NCBI RefSeq assembly: GCF_030867145.1
Contig: NC_134454.1
Coordinates: 71,034,308-71,098,307 of the forward strand
Direction: 5' to 3'
Length of the DNA: 64,000 nucleotides
From: Opisthocomus hoazin
Lineage: Eukaryota > Chordata > Aves > Opisthocomiformes > Opisthocomidae
The position numbers and the translations under genes are program-made. This document shows, piece after piece, positions 1 through 12,141 of this stretch. Under the pieces are notes generated by a model. It ran no database searches, had not been told where the DNA came from, and saw nothing but the letters and a program-made list of their open reading frames with translations. The stretch's first letter is position 1. Every line of letters begins with the position of its first letter.

Positions 1-3000
1 GAAAATAAAAGTTATCTCAGCAGCAGACCCATTGTATAGGATGAATAATGTGTGGTATAGCAAGAATGAAGGATTGAGCATTCATTCATTTGCTGCATGC
101 AGGTACCTCTGCCCTCACCCAGGACAAAGAAATTGCAGAGAGGACCTCCTTAGTGGGCTCTGTGCCTGTGTTAATCCTGGGGTTTGTAATGGGAAAATAA
201 ATGATACTGAGTTCTAGAAATCCATGGGGCTTGGGTCCTTTGGGATACAGAGGTTCACGTCAATCCTGAAGTTGCTCTGGCCCTGTGCAGAGAGGTGGCT
301 GGCAAAGGCTGGCCTCAGAGTGAAGGACTAGTCACTGGCAGTGACAGTTATACCAGTCAATTGATCATGATGGATGAGCCTTCACTTGAGTTTATGTGTC
401 TATGACTTTTTACTGTCATTGTGGAACCTTATGAGAGTGACGTCTCAGTCTTGGCTTGGAAACCAGAACAAGTTCTCACTAACTTAGGCAACAGCCTGGT
501 TTTGATGGCAGTTTGGCCATCAAAGTATCTTCCATTCTCTCAGTGCTTCTGTTTAAGCTGGGACCATTTATTCTGCTAGCAGGAGGTAGTGACATTGAAT
601 TCTGAGTAAATGAGATCGCTGTCTTATCTTCAAGGAGGAAAAATTAGCTTGTGGTGTTGCTTGAGTACATGGAGTACAGAAAAGATGGCCAAGGAGGTGC
701 TCACGTTGTTGGTGTCAGCTCAAGAGATGAGTTCTGAGAAGCTTGGTGGCTGTAAATAGCCTTGAGTTACTCTAAGGTAAATGTTCTAGATTCTGGGGTT
801 TGCTGGTCTTTTGGCAAACACAGAGGCCTGCAAAGGATGAGGTGGTGAAGACGGCTCCTCCTGTGCTTGGTTTGGGCTGTGTATTGGTGAGAAGGTGAAT
901 GGTAAGAATTCTGTATCACAGGGTGTCACTTCCTTATTAAACCCTTGTTTCAGAAGGGATTTCAGTGGTGGAGTCATATCGGGCATTCCATACCATTAGT
1001 AAAGTATTAAGAGATGATAATTTCTGTATAAAAACAGTGTTAGAACCAACCTGTGGTTATTCTGTATGCATTTAGAAGAATGTTTTATTAGCTACCCATA
1101 AATACAGAATTGTATTTGTATAAGCAGAATTTTCTGAATTTAAAATATATTGTTATAAAAGGGCAAGCAAAAGCAGAAAGGGAAAAATTAAGACGCTGAT
1201 AGCAAGCAATACTGATTGACAGTTATGAGAAAAAGCTAAAGGTATATTAAAAATTACATGGCCAGTGGGACAACAAGCAGGACATATTCAGGAAGAAACA
1301 AAATCCTAAAAATAGTTTAGATGAGTATGGCATGAAGATGACAGGACTGCCAATGGTGATACGGGAGAGATATGAAATACATCCAAGGTTATTCAATAAA
1401 TATTTCTGCTCTGTGTGTGGAAAAATTATATTCACAGTTTTTAATGTTGATGAATTCCTTTGTGTTCTATTAGTAACAAAAGAGGATGTTTAGCACTTAT
1501 ATATCTTTCTAGCTCACAACATCAGGCTAGTAAAAAGACAGTCCCAAGAGCTGTCCAGACTATTACCTTCAGTTTTAGGGTAAAATTTATATCACTGAGC
1601 AAATCTCAGAGGGCTAGGGAAAACCTGCCTTTTTTTGGCTATGGCGATTACTAACACTTGAACAATTTATGGAGGGCTGTGATGTGTTTTCCATCAACAG
1701 AAGTTTTTAAATAAAGATTTGATGTCTTACTTCTATATGTGTTCTTTTTCAAGCATGTTATGAGCTTCACAAGGAAATTAGCAAGTGAGATGATGTGGAT
1801 TCTGTTCAAGGGATCACACTGGGGATCATCATTGATCCTTCTGAGCTTTAAACCTACGGATGTGGAAACCTTAACTGCCTCCACACTGCAACTGTTTCAG
1901 GCTAAAATTTCTAGAAGGTCTTAGATAAATATTGCTATGGGTAGTATGATATAATGAGCCTCAGAATTCATATTTCTTCATGTATTTGCCATGGAGTCTC
2001 CTAATCTGCATTGAGTTCTTATCAGTTTTGTTCCAGGATCAAGCCCTAGGGCTTCATATATACATTAAGACAGAGACTGTATTTATGGTGCATCTTGTAT
2101 GGTACATACTGATGATGACACCAGGACATGGATAATTGTGGTAAAGTTACGAAAAATATACTTGAAATACTGTTAAAATGCATACAGCTGTCACCACTGC
2201 AGGTAGCTCAGGAGCTTCTGTCTGCCTTGTAAGACTGAGTACAAGAATTATGTTTTTATTTGTCAAAACACCACTTCCCTTCATTCATTTTTCATTACAG
2301 CTATGATATAATGCCATTGCTTTTAGTTAAGACTTGGACTTATTGAAATCCAACATCCAGACTGAAAATCAGCTCCTTCACAGACAGAAGCTACGCCTGC
2401 TCTTAGTGCCTACACCACTGTGCTGCTGTGGCATCTGTGGAACAGCTAACTCCAGCAACCAGGCTAAGAGCAGAGTGAGAAATCCTGGAAAATGAGGAGT
2501 GGAACTAATAATAAAGGAATTCTTGCCACTGGAACACAAAATGTCTTCTGATCCCATCTTACCTACTAAAGAAGAGAGGGTGCACCCAATATTTTCAGAA
2601 ATATTCCTACTCCCATTAAAAGCCAGATGTTGTAGTGTTACTCAGATGATAAAGCACATTTTGGTTCTTGGCTATGAACTGAGTAAGGAACATAAGACCT
2701 TAGAATGAATGTTGCCATCATGATAGCCCAGCGATTTCCTTCCCACTTTCCAATGCCCAGGGCTGTAGCTGAGCGGTTACTGAGTGACTGATGGGTGTCA
2801 GACTTGGTTCACTGCACCACAAGTATCGGATTGTGTAGAGAGATCTCAAATCTGCTGGATGCAACAGAAACTATAAAAAGGTAACAAGTTCAAGGTGTTT
2901 GTGGGTTTTCTGCCCACAGGGATCACGTATGTTTGTTACTTTGCTTTTGGAGACTAGTGATGATATTGAGACATTTTCTTCCTCTATGAAAGCGTTTTTC

Positions 3001-5832
3001 ACTGTGCTTAGGTTCATGCGTGAAATCATCTTTTTCTGTTTGGAGGAGCAGTCTGACCAATTACGAAGGTAATCCTTCACTGATGGGAACAGAGAAGGCT
3101 CCAGAACACTTACTCTGCAGGGCTTGCAGCAGCATTTATCACTTATTCTGGGCCAGGAATTTGCAGGAAGCCAATAACAGGGTTCTTAATTTAACCACAT
3201 CAGCATGTCTTAAACCTTTCTTAAGCTGTAGCTGTTCTGAAATCCTTTGCTGTTGATAAATTTCTTATTCTGCTGTCCGTGAGCAATATTAGCAGCTTTC
3301 TCCATGACATTCATATTCATTTCTAAACAGATTATAAAAGTAAAACATCACATACAATAGGTGAAAACAACTCTTTCCAGATAATTTAGAAATGCTCTGC
3401 CAAGTACTTTGAGGCTGTTCTGGTAAACACATAAGAATAATTAATTCAAGAACTTTCGATAAAATGCCACTAAAGAAAGGAGAGAAGCACTTTCCTCTGT
3501 GTTGTTCTTGGTGCTAAAACGCAGGAAGCCAGCAGCAGGTCCATACTCCAGTGTGGTCCCCATTACACCAGCACTCGGGTGCTGGGCCAGGGCAAGTTCC
3601 CATTCGCCAAGGACCATGGATGTAGGCTTTTGTAAAGCTATGGATGAAGAGAAGGTAAAGTCCGCCTGGATGCGTCCCTGCCATATTTTGGTAAGTATGT
3701 TCCAGTGGTTTCTGACTGACAGTGTTGTGTGTAAGCACAGACCTGGGCACGGAGTGATGAGAAGAGACCTATGGCATAGAACAGCCAGATGCCAAATTCT
3801 CCACCCAGTTTTGTGAGGCAGGCCTGTGTACATAAGCAGGGCTGTGTGTAACCATGGTATTAACATATATAGAACAGATGATAAGATTTTGTCTGTCTGG
3901 TCTAATTCCTTGCCAAGTTTCCAGTAGTTTAATCATGATCTAATTTGAAATAACTAAATCAGTTATGTTTTTTTAGAACTGCTTTTTCATCTGTAGGGCT
4001 ATGAATACCATCGCTGCAATCACAGCTAGAATAATTTCTGTAATAACCTGTAATTTTAAATTATCAAATTTACAAAATCCTCTGTAAATGAAAATCACCA
4101 AAGCAGATTACTAACTGGTGAGCCTGACCTCCATCCCAACAGTTGTGCCATAAGATGATGTGGATATCATGGGTCTAAACTTGTGAGCTTTTATGAAGTT
4201 AGTGTGTAAAGTTTAAATCCAGACCTGTATCTAGAATTTATTTTTTTAAACACACGTTACATCTTCCATTAGATTCCTGGCTGAAGAAACTTCTTGACCT
4301 GAAAGTGCTGAAAATCTAGATCTGATTTTCTAGCATGATTGGTTATTATCTTAAACCAATACACAAATTAAACACAGACAACATGAGGGAAAATTGTGCA
4401 TTGAGTACAAATGTAGGGACATATGTTTTATATTTGGTTTGGTTTGTTAGAAGACATCAGGTTCTTGACTTCTCTATTCAAAAAATAACACAATTGCACA
4501 TGATGGAAATTTACAATCTGGACCTTATTCTGCATTTCTTGTACAAACTCCTGGTGAGTTTTAGCACAAATAATAAATAAAATGCAAGAATCGGACTACC
4601 CGCTTTTCTAAAATCAGTTGCTTCAAATATCTAGAAGTCTAAATAACCATGACGTAAATCTTTCTAATGAATGGGCGTGCACAGACATAGAAGCTTAGGG
4701 CTTTCATTTTAAACTAAAGGAACTCTCTGGCTTCAGCTAGCGAGAGCCTGGGTTTTGTTCATTGGATTTTTCTCATATTCTTGAAATTGTATTTGTATTC
4801 AGTTTCATTTGAATATGTTTTCAATTTGTCCAAACAGCAGATGGCTATCATAAAGAGTCTGTATTTAACTTGGCACTTTCCATTCCACATTCCTTTACTA
4901 TTCATAGCACAGCAGTCATACTCATCTCCAGTACAGAGAAAAGGAGGCAGTTCGACTTGCAGCTGCAGATCTCCTCAGATGTTGGAGTATTTACAAACTC
5001 ACTTACAGCATTTTTTTTTTAATATTGAGAAGACTAGATGCTAGATATTATAGGTGGATTTTTTTTCCTCTCTACCACTTTCATGAAACGAGAGACACTG
5101 GGACAGATATTAAACCTATGTCTATAGTACGGAACCCCTAACTTAAAATTAGTTTCACGCAGAGCTCGTGTTCATACAGGGAGAGTGGGGCTATACACAG
5201 GCAGAAAAATTTGCTGTTGAAGATGTAGTTGTGGGATCTCAGCCTAAACTGTCAAGCAACATAATGAATAAAACGTGTAATAATAAAGGTATCTGTGCTA
5301 GAGTAATGCCTTTTTATTATGGGGGCTTCACAAGGAAGACTTTGATCCTTTTAAGTATTTGTAGCAATATGTTTTTTCTTCAGTTGCTGATAGATAGAAG
5401 AACATGTTAAACAAAACCAGTTTGCTAAATGTCTTTGAATGTATTCTTTCAAATTAACTGGTATTTGACAAAGTATCATTTCTACTTACTGTGTTTTCAA
5501 GCAAATATAGTCAGGGATTATTTTTTTTTGTTATGGTTTCAAACATGCAACACACTTCTAAACAGTAATCTTGCAAGGCTCTTTTTGTATACAAGCTTGA
5601 ACTAGAAAACAGTTTTTTTTTTCCTTGATTGTATCCTTCAATTTGTGTGCTTTTCCAGATTCTAGGGAAGAAGAATTTAATCTCAAAAATTAGAAAACAC
5701 ATTTTTTGGCACATAAATTAAATTTCCATAAGACTCACAGCCTTTCTATTGCTTTTTTAATGATTATGACTATGTATGACAAGTGCTTATTCCTTAGAAA
5801 TACAACTCCTCCTACTAAATTCAGAAATGTAC
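1..5832. other. Intergenic DNA downstream of HSPB3; no gene recognised
   Basis: AT-rich DNA with only short chance reading frames. None carries a recognisable domain, and none is flanked by convincing splice sites. I see no CR1 tail, MIR core or LTR here. The longest open frame (3441-3866, minus) matches no family I know. By human gene order the next gene to the left should be SNX18, but no part of it is visible. Confidence 0.6.
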
Positions 5833-5838
5833 TTTATT
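5833..5838 (-). terminator. HSPB3: Candidate poly(A) signal of HSPB3
   Basis: TTTATT on the plus strand reads AATAAA on the minus strand. It is the first canonical hexamer downstream of the HSPB3 stop codon, about 290 bases away. That would give a transcript of roughly 0.95 kb from the proposed TATA box, which is reasonable for this small gene. The position is inferred from the hexamer alone. Confidence 0.4.
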
Positions 5839-6123
5839 TTCAGTACATTATCAAATAGATTATTTTTTTTCTTGCTGTGACTAGCCTAAATTTTCAACTT
5901 TTCAAAAGCCTGGCTTTCCACCACTTATGCAGCTGAAGGCAAGCAGTCTAGCATTTCACATCAAACAATGAACTCAGCATACTGAAAAATATATACAAAG
6001 ATTTTTCTTTATCTTAATATAAATACAGCCACATACTCAGAACACTCTACAGTGTTGCTTGAATGGTATTATTTTGTCATATTAAGAATGATTTTATCTC
6101 ACCAATAAACTATGGGCAAGACT

Positions 6124-6573
6124 CTAATTCTTTCCCACTGAATTCTTCATTTCAACAACCAAAATGCCATCGTGGCAGAAAAGGGCAGACAAGTCTTTGT
6201 TCTCCACTCCGTTAGGTAATTTGTATTGTCTGGTAAAGCTTCTGGATATGAAACCGTGTTCGTCCATCCTGGGTCCATGCTGAGCTTTGATCAGGAGCCA
6301 GCCTTCGAAAGTCTGAATAATGATATCTTCAGGGCGGAACTGCACAACGTCCAGCAAGACCTGAAAGCGTGTGCTTTCCTCGTCCCGGCCGCTCTCCCCT
6401 GCACCAGCTGTACTTTCTGTGACACATCTTCTGTTGCTCGGTGTAGCTGTAGAAGGGCCCGGCAAAGCGTATAAATAGTGGTCCAGTTTGTGTGCTTCCA
6501 GCTCCTGGGCAGCAAACTGCTCTTGATAGCGTACGGGGGTTTCCACCCAGTGTCTTATAACAGCTTCTGCCAT
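6124..6573 (-). CDS. HSPB3: Heat shock protein beta-3 (small heat-shock protein)
   Basis: This single-exon frame encodes 149 residues; human HSPB3 has 150 and is also intronless. The start [20 protein letters not shown] and the [11 protein letters not shown] block are diagnostic of HSPB3. The alpha-crystallin domain runs from about residue 70 to 143, including [18 protein letters not shown], then [18 protein letters not shown] and CHDGILVVE near the end. Known partner: HSPB3 forms a defined hetero-oligomer with HSPB2 in muscle and acts as a chaperone in cytosol and nucleus. Arg7 and Arg115 (human Arg7 and Arg116, sites of neuromuscular disease variants, from memory) are both kept. Start choice: the ATG at 6573 has G at -3 and G at +4 and matches the family's usual length, although the frame stays open for another 50 codons upstream. 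The least conserved part is the linker at about residues 40-69, as usual for the family. The nearest gene, ARL15, is divergent. Confidence 0.97.
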   Translation of the reverse strand: MAEAVIRHWVETPVRYQEQFAAQELEAHKLDHYLYALPGPSTATPSNRRCVTESTAGAGESGRDEESTRFQVLLDVVQFRPEDIIIQTFEGWLLIKAQHGPRMDEHGFISRSFTRQYKLPNGVENKDLSALFCHDGILVVEMKNSVGKN

Positions 6574-6723
6574 TGCTGAGGCAGGAAGATAAGTTTCCGC
6601 GCCTGTCTCGCTGTGGGGAAGCTGCAGAGTCAGAGCAAACTCTTCCCAGCCGTATGCCTTACCCGCAGACTGGTTTATCAGTTGATGTCGCCTTTCGCTT
6701 TTAGCACAGGCAGAGCTTAACAT
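6574..6723 (-). other. In-frame open extension upstream of the HSPB3 start
   Basis: The HSPB3 frame continues without a stop for 50 codons to an upstream ATG at 6723. That ATG has T at -3 and T at +4, a weak initiation context, while the ATG at 6573 is strong. The extension (rich in Ser, Glu and Ala, no motif recognised) is not part of any HSPB3 I know. It most likely lies in the 5' untranslated region. Leaky scanning could make a 199-residue form, but nothing in the sequence proves it. Confidence 0.4.
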
Positions 6724-6791
6724 TTAATAGGGTGTGCTGTGCTCCAGTGCCAGAGGACTTGTTTCATCTTTTATCCACTAACAATAGAGCA

Positions 6792-6801
6792 CTATTTATA
6801 G
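6792..6801 (-). promoter_or_regulatory. HSPB3: HSPB3 core promoter: TATA box coinciding with a MEF2 site
   Basis: On the minus strand this reads CTATAAATAG. It contains TATAAATA and also fits the MEF2 consensus YTA(W)4TAR exactly. It sits inside the 16-base palindrome GCACTATAAATAGTGC (6789-6804). A start site about 30 bases downstream would fall near 6770, some 200 bases before the HSPB3 ATG. A second, weaker TATA-like run (GGATAAAAGA) lies at 6768-6777, and an E-box (CACATG) at 6826-6831, just upstream. Muscle expression of HSPB3 is established; use of this site is inferred. Confidence 0.6.
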
Positions 6802-6831
6802 TGCTGGGGTCTTGAGTGGCTTCAACACATG

Positions 6832-8482
6832 CACAGCTTTCGTGCGTAAGTAGTAAAAGCAAACTTTTAATGCACCTCCGATTATTGCAATATTATGATC
6901 TTTGTCATTAAAAATAATGAGCAGATAAATAAAGTGAAAGATTGTTTTGTTTAAATAGAAGTTTAATGATTCTGTTTTTCCAAGGGATACACAGGCAATA
7001 GATACAAACATTGTATTTCTTCTAACTGAAATACAAATTTACTGAGGAAGGAATTTAATTAGCTCAACAGTAGGAATAGAGCAGATTTCAGGTTAGGTAA
7101 ACTACAGAATTATCAAGTGCGTTGGATGTTGTTGCAGAAGTTGTGCATAGTTGAAATATAGGCTTGCTTAACCATGTTATTTGTGGGAGGAGGGAACCAT
7201 AACGATCCCTGCCCAAGGAGGGGGTGCCTGAAGGGCTGAGTCTGCAATCATAGTGACCTACAAACACAGCAGAGCCTTCTCAAGCACGTCAGGGAGTCAG
7301 ACTCAAGAGTACAGGGAGAATGATAGTGAAAGCTCATGTTTCACAGCTTCCAGGAGAGGGCAGAGTTATTTTTCCCCAGGAGAACAGGAACCACAACTCC
7401 AAATCCTCAACGCTATCACATTGTCCCAGTAACATTCATCTTCTGGGGCTTAACAGCTTGAGTCTATGATCCCATGTACTGCCTGTATCTGGGGAGCAGG
7501 ACTGATGACCTCAGTGATTCTCTGTGGTGTAATCTTCTTGCTACTCTGTGATCTCAGGGCAAATAATGGCTACAAGTGTTAACAGTTTGATTAACAAGAC
7601 CTAAGAGAAGTGCAGTGAAAAGCGAAAAGCGTTTCCAAATTCTGGTATGCTTGCTAGAAAATCCCTCTAGCTGGACCTGGTAATGTAAAGCAGAATGCAT
7701 TATGGCAACTAAAGGCGAAAACTGTTTATTTACCGCAGTCGCACTAATGCTAGAAATAATCAAACGAGATACCTTTATTCCTTCTTGTTTGGCTGTTGTT
7801 GTTCAGAGCTCTATCCCTCTCTTGTCCTTACATCTTCCATTACCATGTAAATGGCAGGTCAGTTTATAAGGGATTTTTGGTTGCTAATGGACTCATGAAG
7901 AAAGAAACATTTGAATTTTGATAGCTATCATAAATGAACTCCTGTACTGGGTCGATAGCAGAGCAGGATTACCAGACATGTCTATAATTAAAGTTCTAAG
8001 GTTGCTATTTTATTTTAGACTCATGTAGGCTGCGTTGCAAGGTAAGGAGATTTTTGAAGGTATGTCAAATGCTCAAGATAACTTACATTAATGGCCAACC
8101 AATATTTGAGTATTGTGGGAAAAGACAGTTATGCTACTTTATTTAACTGTCGGCTCTTCTCCTGTCAAGCTGCCCTTCAGAAATAATTTGAAAATGCAAT
8201 TCTGAATGTATGGCTTGCTAAAATGGTGATAAAAATAACCTGGAGTGTTGCCTGTTGTCTGTTCAGCAGCTGTTTTCTGTTTTGCTGGCCAATGATTCAC
8301 TTGATGAGGAAACTTTAACCCTGAAGCAAAGTGTTATGCCTGGTTGGTTGTGATATTATGCTTTTGGAGATTGGTGAAAGCTATTGCTGTCCCTGCTGAA
8401 TTCTGTGATGATAGCCTGAGTTATTTTACTTCAATTTTGTACTTCATTAATAAATGTACTGTGCAGGAGTACTGCATTCTTC
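6832..8482. other. Intergenic DNA, no feature recognised
   Basis: No reading frame of interest and no recognised repeat. The stretch at about 7190-7560 is richer in G and C than its surroundings but shows no domain or tail signature. Confidence 0.5.
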
Positions 8483-8500
8483 TTTTTTTTTTTTTTTTTT
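8483..8500. repeat. Poly(T) tract
   Basis: Eighteen T residues in a row. It could be a simple run or the remnant of an A-tail of a minus-strand retrocopy, but no retrocopy is recognisable beside it. Confidence 0.9.
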
Positions 8501-10413
8501 GTTTTAATTATTCCCATTTTCTCTGGAAAACAGTAAACTTGCCTACACTCACACCTTAAATGAAAACAGAAACCACCACCTCAGTGCAGCTCACTGTGGG
8601 ACAGTTATATTTATTCCCAGGCACAGTTGTGATAGTCTTTCAAACGTCTATGTTAAGCATACTTGGAATGGGTCTAATTAGCATGAAAGATGCTTTGAAT
8701 ACCCTTTAAATTCATGTCATGTGCAAAGTTCTACAGAAGTTTATAGGATCCCTTTCTACTCTGTAGGGCAAGAAATCGGAAAAATTTTGGTGATGAAGCT
8801 GTGTAGCCTCAGACTGCTCTCCCCTCTTGCTCTGTCCTTGGTCCCAGTCCCTTCTTCTCTCTGTTTGCCACCTGAGGGCTCAGGAATTACCACCATCTTT
8901 CTTGTCTCTATGTTGCTAATATGGAGAATGTGTCAAGTGGAAAAAGAAAACACCCTTTAAGTACAAAGATCTGAGCATTTTATGTTTTCGAGCTTTCAAA
9001 TTTAAATATGGATGTGGTGCTGTAATACTGAGGAACTTTTGATGCTTACGCTGCTGTACTCTTCAAATATCTATAACGTGCTTCAGTCGAGCAATGCATT
9101 TTAATAACAATTGATTCCTGAGGTCATTTTAAACTTTCAGAGCAGATTTGACAGAGGCAGGATCGATGTCATTATCACAGCTCACTGCCTTGCGTTTTCT
9201 TTCCCCGTTTTTCTGTGCATGCGAAGGCCTCGCCCCGTGCCGCACGGCCGGTTGGAAACCATGGGCTGGCATGGGAAGTGCTGCAGAGCTGCTCTTTGTG
9301 AAACTGAAGTGAGACAATTACTTGCACTTGTCAGTCCACGCTCTCTTCTGCTGATGGCACATGTTTATGGTTCCAATATCTTCTGGGGATTTTTAAAGTA
9401 AGTGAGCGGCATCCCTGGGCAATTTGCAGCGGTTGGCTGGGAGAAGCATGGTGCCAGGACCCGTGGGTCACACCGACATCTCGTGGTCAGACAGAAAATA
9501 GCCACGGAAAGGAAATCGCCAGCTGCCTGCTGCGTCCTAACACCAGCTATCATTACCACCCTGTGAGATAGTTGTGTGGAAAGACAAATCAAAGGAAGAA
9601 ACGTGCAGGATTTTAACTTACAACAGGCTATTTTCAAGCTAATATAAGCCTATTTCTTAGTATTCTGGAGTGGGGGGAATAAAAATATGAAGTAATGGAA
9701 AATGTAGAAAGAAATTATCCTGGTAAAGCTGTATTGTAAGCTGCAAAAATGTGAGGTGCACCAGCTCCTGAGAATAACATATTTTTGAGGAGTATCTTAT
9801 AGAAATACAGTGCATCCTCCTTGATACAACTGTAAAATAACAGATTGCCCTGTCACAATTCTCTGCATGCTAGATTCCCCCAAGAGAAGTACGTGTTTCA
9901 ACTACCATTAAAATTCAGTCACTGCTGAAAGGGAAAAAAAAAGTGAAAAGGCTGGCAGGATGAAGTGAACAAGAACTCTTCTAGCAAAAGGTAACAGGCC
10001 AAATTCAAATGAGAGCCATTTTATCACCTAAAGGAATTTAGGCAGAGCACTGCAATTACTTTTACCAAAGCAACCAAATATGCCACTCATGAGCTACTTC
10101 ACATGTCATTTGAAAGAGATGCTGTCACTTCAGGCTTGGCAACACATAAGAAACGTAAGGAAGGGTAGAACATGCTGGGTTTTACTGGTGCTGGCTCTGT
10201 TATACCCAATATGAGAGTTTTAAGCTTTGTGGTGATAACCAAAGAGCTAGATAGCAAAATAAAACACATGTGAAAATAGGAAGTGGGGTGAGACTTACGG
10301 AAACTGGATAGTAAAGAGCTATTTTCTGCATGGTATTTAATACATTTTTGTAGAGTGAGAAAATGATTGTCTCCTATTTGTGTCACTTTGAGTCCATTAC
10401 TTCTTAGAGCTCT
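8501..10413. other. Intergenic DNA with a local CpG-containing patch near 9.2-9.5 kb
   Basis: No gene is recognised. The patch around 9210-9540 has several CpG sites in otherwise CpG-poor DNA. A 96-codon open frame (9111-9401, plus) ends just before a perfect GTAAGT donor motif at 9399-9404. The encoded sequence matches nothing I know. It could be a regulatory element or a non-coding exon, or be chance. Confidence 0.3.
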
Positions 10414-10439
10414 GAGTTGTCCTTTTGGCTGGACAACTC
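10414..10439. repeat. Perfect 9-bp hairpin
   Basis: GAGTTGTCC at 10414-10422 is followed after an 8-base loop by its exact complement GGACAACTC at 10431-10439. No poly(T) or tail follows that would make it an obvious RNA gene. Confidence 0.8.
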
Positions 10440-10454
10440 CAAATTAGATCTGGA

Positions 10455-10554
10455 GATATGTAAACTGTGAAGAAATAAAAAATGTAATCACAACTACTGC
10501 AAGTGATATGTAAACTCTGAAAAAATAAAAAATGTAATCACAACTACTGCAAGT
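10455..10554. repeat. Tandem duplication, two 50-bp units
   Basis: Units 10455-10504 and 10505-10554 differ at only two positions (G/C and G/A early in the unit). The near identity points to a fairly recent local duplication. It starts 15 bases after the hairpin at 10414-10439. Confidence 0.95.
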
Positions 10555-11781
10555 GTCTAATCAGCAGATGCCAGGTGTTCTGTATTCAAGAATTATTGAG
10601 GGATTCTTTTTTATTAATATCTCATTCCGATCACATGGTATTTGTATTGGTCAGTGAATCACAACATAACTCTTTCTGCAGCAAGACTTCATGCTGTGTT
10701 ATAAAACTTATAAATTCTAAAGGCTGTGTTGTTACACAGTCAGATTAACCGAAGAAAGGCTTCAGTCTGTGGGTCATGTCCTTCAAAACCTGGAAAAGGC
10801 TGGATCTGCCCAACCTCTTGGAAAATCTCTCCAGGGCACTGATGCTCACTTGTAACTATAAACTCAATCTCCCAATTTTAGGGGCCTCTTAAGAAGTTGA
10901 AAACTAATCTTGGCTTTTGCATTAAGAATCAAGTATTTGGTCATTTGTTAGGAGATGTGTAAGAAATACAGAAGTAAGCATGGAAAGGACTATTGTTTTG
11001 ACACACTACATCCACTACTACAAAACATTTTTTTGACATCTTGAGATGATAGAAGGGAAGATGAAGGATGAGGATGAGGGGTAACAGGACCACAACAGCT
11101 GTTGTGGTAGCAACGTCTTTACAGAATAGTGAAGGAATAAAAATGCAACTTGTATAATAATGATTTTAAAATTTGAAGCTACTATAAAAGTTACTTTAAA
11201 GTGATGTCATGGAGCCCTTTACAAATGTTTGCTTTGTTATTCATATGGTTTATTTTCTAAACATTTTTATGTCTGTTATAGACAAATGCATCTGTGCCTC
11301 ACAAATTCTTGAGGAACGCCCATAGGAAGCAAACTACAGTATTTTATTTAGAGTGATAATAATCTGTTCACTTCTTGCACACGGAACAGTAGGTAGGAAA
11401 TGAACAATTAACAGAGAATAATGTGCCTAAGGGCTTGGAAGCTCTGCTTTGCCACTGAGAGGCAGGATCTAAGGCACTCTTGCTGTAGAAACAGTCTTAT
11501 TTCTCACCAGTTAAAAATTACCTAGTGTTCCAAGAAGAATGCCAATTTTCAGGCTTCCTCCTCCTCTGCCTCACTGAAGTCTTGACTTGAGACTTGATAG
11601 GAATAACTCAAGGCAGTTGAGTACAGTAAGACTGGTGTATTTACTTTGGATCTGTTTAAAATTCATAGCAAGTGCTCACTTGCTTATTTAGGGCTATGAA
11701 ACTCCTATTCCACAGATCGGATCTTCAGGTTTGCATGTTTTGAGGTTGACCACTTTGGTAAAAATAATAGAAGTACTGAAT
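10555..11781. other. Intergenic DNA, no feature recognised
   Basis: AT-rich sequence without a recognisable gene or repeat. Confidence 0.5.
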
Positions 11782-12141
11782 AAGAGAAGACTGAGAGGGG
11801 ATCTTATAAATGTTTACAAGTATCTTAAGGGCGGATGTTGAGAGGATGAGGCCAGACACTTCAGTGGTGCCCAGTGAGAGGACAAGGGGCAACAGGCACA
11901 AACTGAAGCATAGTAAGTTCCAACTGAAGATGAGGAAGAACTTCTTCACTTTGACAGTGACAGAGCACTGGAAGAGGCTGCCTAGAGGGGTTGTGGAGCC
12001 TTCTTCTCAGGAGATATTCCAAACCCACCTGGACATGGTCCTGTGCAGCCTGCTCTAGTTGACCCTGCTTTGGCAGAAGGGTTGGACTAGATGATCTCCA
12101 TAGGTCCTTTCCAACTCCTACCATTCTGTGATTCCGTGGTT
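11782..12141 (+). mobile_element. CR1 LINE, 3'-end fragment
   Basis: A 5'-truncated CR1. An open stretch (11810-12058) encodes the C-terminal end of the CR1 ORF2 protein, recognisable by RTRGNRHKLKH, then [14 protein letters not shown] and a final LCSLL. It is followed by the short 3' untranslated region with TTGGACTAGATGATC and the terminal CCATTCTGTGATTCCGTG. It is of the same subfamily as the copies at 18.9 and 54.7 kb, and too short to be active. Confidence 0.95.

Noticed and set aside
6226-6474. 82-codon plus-strand frame across HSPB3
   Set aside because: Antisense shadow of the HSPB3 coding sequence with no signal of its own.
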